Shown in pieces: positions 62,362-64,000 of a stretch of DNA of 64,000 nucleotides (position 1 is the stretch's first letter; every line of letters starts with the position of its first letter). Made by a program: the position numbers and the translations under genes. This stretch comes from Burkholderia sp. IMCC1007 (GTDB taxonomy: Bacteria; Pseudomonadota; Gammaproteobacteria; Burkholderiales; Burkholderiaceae). The notes under the pieces were generated by a model. It was not told the DNA's origin, searched no databases, and saw only the letters and a program-made list of their open reading frames with translations. The stretch spans positions 93,155 through 157,154 of the forward strand of contig NZ_JAPVQY010000011.1 of assembly GCF_027257875.1 (NCBI RefSeq). Reading direction: 5' to 3'.

Positions 62362-64000
62362 ATGATGGTGTTCACAAACCTGACGATTCGTGCGCGCATC
62401 GGTTTGACGATGGCGTTTCTCGCCGTGCTGCTTGGCGTTGTCGGCGTGCTGGGCGTATACGGCATGGCGCGCTCGAACGACTCGACGCGCGAGGTTTTCA
62501 TGAACCAGATGCCGGGCGCGGTCGACGTGTCCGTCGCGGAAATGTACGCGGCGCGCGAGCGCCTGGCGCTCGATCGCGCCGCGCTGCTGGCCGGCACGCC
62601 GGACTCCGCCGCCGCGGTGGAGCGCAGCCGCTCGATGCGCGCGCAATCCGACGCGTGGTGGCAAAAATACCTTGCGCTGCCGCGCGGGCCGGACGAAGAC
62701 CGGCACGCGCAGGACGTCGCCGCGAAGCGTCTGGCGCTGCAGCGCAGTTGTGACGCGTTCGGAAGCGCGGTCGCCGCGGGCGACCACGACCGGATCGGCG
62801 CGGGCGCGAAGCAGCTCCAGGTGCTGTACAACGACCTCGCGACCGCGAACGAAGCGCTCCGCCACTCCCAGTTCGCCGACGCGCAGGCGAGCTTCGACCG
62901 CGCGGAATCCGTGTACGGCACGTTGCGGCTGCTGGCGATCGTCGTGCTGGCGGCCGGCCTGGTCGCCGCGCTGGTGTCGTGGCTGACGCTGAGCCGCGCG
63001 ATCGGCCGTCCGCTGGGCGACGCGCTCGCCCATTTCGACGCGATTGCCGCAGGCGACCTGCGCCGCGCGGTCGTCGTGAACCGGCGCGACGAGATGGGCC
63101 AGCTCCTCGAAGGTCTTGCGCGGATGCAGCGCGGGTTGGTCGACACGGTGCACGCCGTGCGTGGCGGCAGCGAGTCGATCGCGACCGCGGCGCGGCAGAT
63201 CGCCGCCGGCAACATCGACCTGTCGTCGCGCACGGAAGAGCAGGCGGCGGCGCTGCAGGAAACCGCGTCGAGCATGGAGCAGCTGACCGGCACCGTGAAG
63301 CAGAACGCGGACAATGCACGGCGGGCAAGCTTGCTGGCCGCCAACGCATCCGAAATTGCAAACAAGGGTAATACGGTCGTGGGTCAGGTGGTCGGCACGA
63401 TGGGCGACATCAACGACAGTTCGGCGAAGATCGCGGACATCATCGCGATCATCGAGGGGATCGCATTCCAGACCAACATTCTTGCGTTGAACGCGGCCGT
63501 CGAAGCCGCACGCGCCGGCGAGGAAGGGCGCGGCTTCGCGGTGGTCGCCGGCGAGGTGCGCAGCCTCGCGCAGCGCTCGTCGAGCGCGGCCAAGGAGATC
63601 AAGGCGCTGATCGATGCATCGGTGGAGCGCATCCGTACCGGTTCGACACTGGTCGACGAAGCGGGGCGCACGATGAGCGACGTGATCGGTGCAGTGCAGC
63701 GTGTGACGGACATCATGGGCGAGATCGCGGCGGCGTCGGACGAGCAGAGCGGCGGCATCGACCAGGTCGCGCGTGCGGTCGCGCAGATGGACGAGGTGAC
63801 GCAGCAGAACGCGGCGCTCGTCGAGGAGGCTGCTGCGGCGGCGCAATCGCTCGACGCACAGGCCGCGCGTCTACGTCAGACGGTTTCGGTGTTCCGGATC
63901 GACGACGCAACGGCGCGGCCGGGGGCGGTCGCCACCGCCGCGCGCCAGGCGCCGCGCGCGACGCTTGGCGCGCCGACAGCCGGGCCGGCAGCGACGCCCG
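62362..64000 (+). CDS. Methyl-accepting chemotaxis protein, 3' end beyond the window
   Basis: Inner-membrane chemoreceptor. At least 546 codons are visible. TM1 ([20 protein letters not shown]), a periplasmic four-helix type ligand domain (about 35-190), TM2 ([19 protein letters not shown]), HAMP, then the signalling domain with [20 protein letters not shown] and [19 protein letters not shown], and methylation-type Glu/Gln sites. A basic, Ala-rich tail begins before the right edge. AGGAAGG lies before a double ATG; the first is used. Ligand unknown; it is next to the ribose operon, but a ribose link is not shown. Confidence 0.93.
   Translation, partial: MMVFTNLTIRARIGLTMAFLAVLLGVVGVLGVYGMARSNDSTREVFMNQMPGAVDVSVAEMYAARERLALDRAALLAGTPDSAAAVERSRSMRAQSDAWWQKYLALPRGPDEDRHAQDVAAKRLALQRSCDAFGSAVAAGDHDRIGAGAKQLQVLYNDLATANEALRHSQFADAQASFDRAESVYGTLRLLAIVVLAAGLVAALVSWLTLSRAIGRPLGDALAHFDAIAAGDLRRAVVVNRRDEMGQLLEGLARMQRGLVDTVHAVRGGSESIATAARQIAAGNIDLSSRTEEQAAALQETASSMEQLTGTVKQNADNARRASLLAANASEIANKGNTVVGQVVGTMGDINDSSAKIADIIAIIEGIAFQTNILALNAAVEAARAGEEGRGFAVVAGEVRSLAQRSSSAAKEIKALIDASVERIRTGSTLVDEAGRTMSDVIGAVQRVTDIMGEIAAASDEQSGGIDQVARAVAQMDEVTQQNAALVEEAAAAAQSLDAQAARLRQTVSVFRIDDATARPGAVATAARQAPRATLGAPTAGPAATP

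Overview
The window looks like part of the large chromosome of a Burkholderia cepacia complex species. GC content and codon use are high, and the core genes match that group: rnr-rlmB, rpiA, pyrD-bpt-aat, ssuDCB, dusA, lexA, sbp-cysTWA-cysB and rbsBACRK. This assignment rests on gene content and protein resemblance recalled from memory; no database search was possible.

Layout. 1-1165: a P4-type integrase running off the left edge, next to a tRNA-Leu(CAG) gene, so a genomic island probably continues to the left. 1.6-12.7 kb: core genes for RNA decay and modification (rnr, rlmB), a peptidoglycan amidase lipoprotein, rpiA, a GntR regulator, a Gfo/Idh oxidoreductase, a cystine-type ABC uptake pair, pyrD and bpt. 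12.56-18.41 kb: a compact integrative element in the bpt-aat junction, bounded by 408-bp direct repeats. It carries a tyrosine integrase and a complete type VI secretion (T6SS) effector cassette: PAAR tip, DUF4123 chaperone, probable co-chaperone, Tox-REase-5 nuclease toxin and Imm52-like immunity protein, followed by degraded phage-like genes. 18.2-28 kb: core again (aat, NUDIX, tRNA-fMet, UPF0303, SMR pump, 3-hydroxyisobutyryl-CoA hydrolase, ssuDCB, dusA, tRNA-His).

28-36.5 kb, behind tRNA-His, is an accessory patchwork of fragments and small genes: a patatin remnant, a low-GC acyltransferase, a frameshifted RraB-like gene, a GNAT enzyme, a fertility-inhibition-factor-like protein, a DUF695-RraB fusion, a VOC protein, a broken GGDEF gene and a secreted PLD-family nuclease. 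36.9-50.5 kb: an HxlR/thioesterase pair, an aldo/keto reductase, an MHS transporter with an M20 peptidase and divergent LysR regulator, mnmH with an overlapping YraQ-type permease gene, a nodIJ-like exporter, a universal stress protein, a DUF2939 protein and lexA with two perfect SOS boxes. 50.7-64 kb: the sulfate uptake operon with cysB, the ribose operon with a LacI-type operator, and a chemotaxis receptor running off the right edge.

How the genes work together. Sulfur supply recurs: sulfonate use (ssuDCB), sulfate uptake (sbp-cysTWA) with CysB, and probably cystine uptake. The most notable system is the small mobile element, which moves an armed but secretion-dependent antibacterial nuclease together with its own spike tip, loading chaperones and immunity protein, while restoring the housekeeping gene it interrupts.
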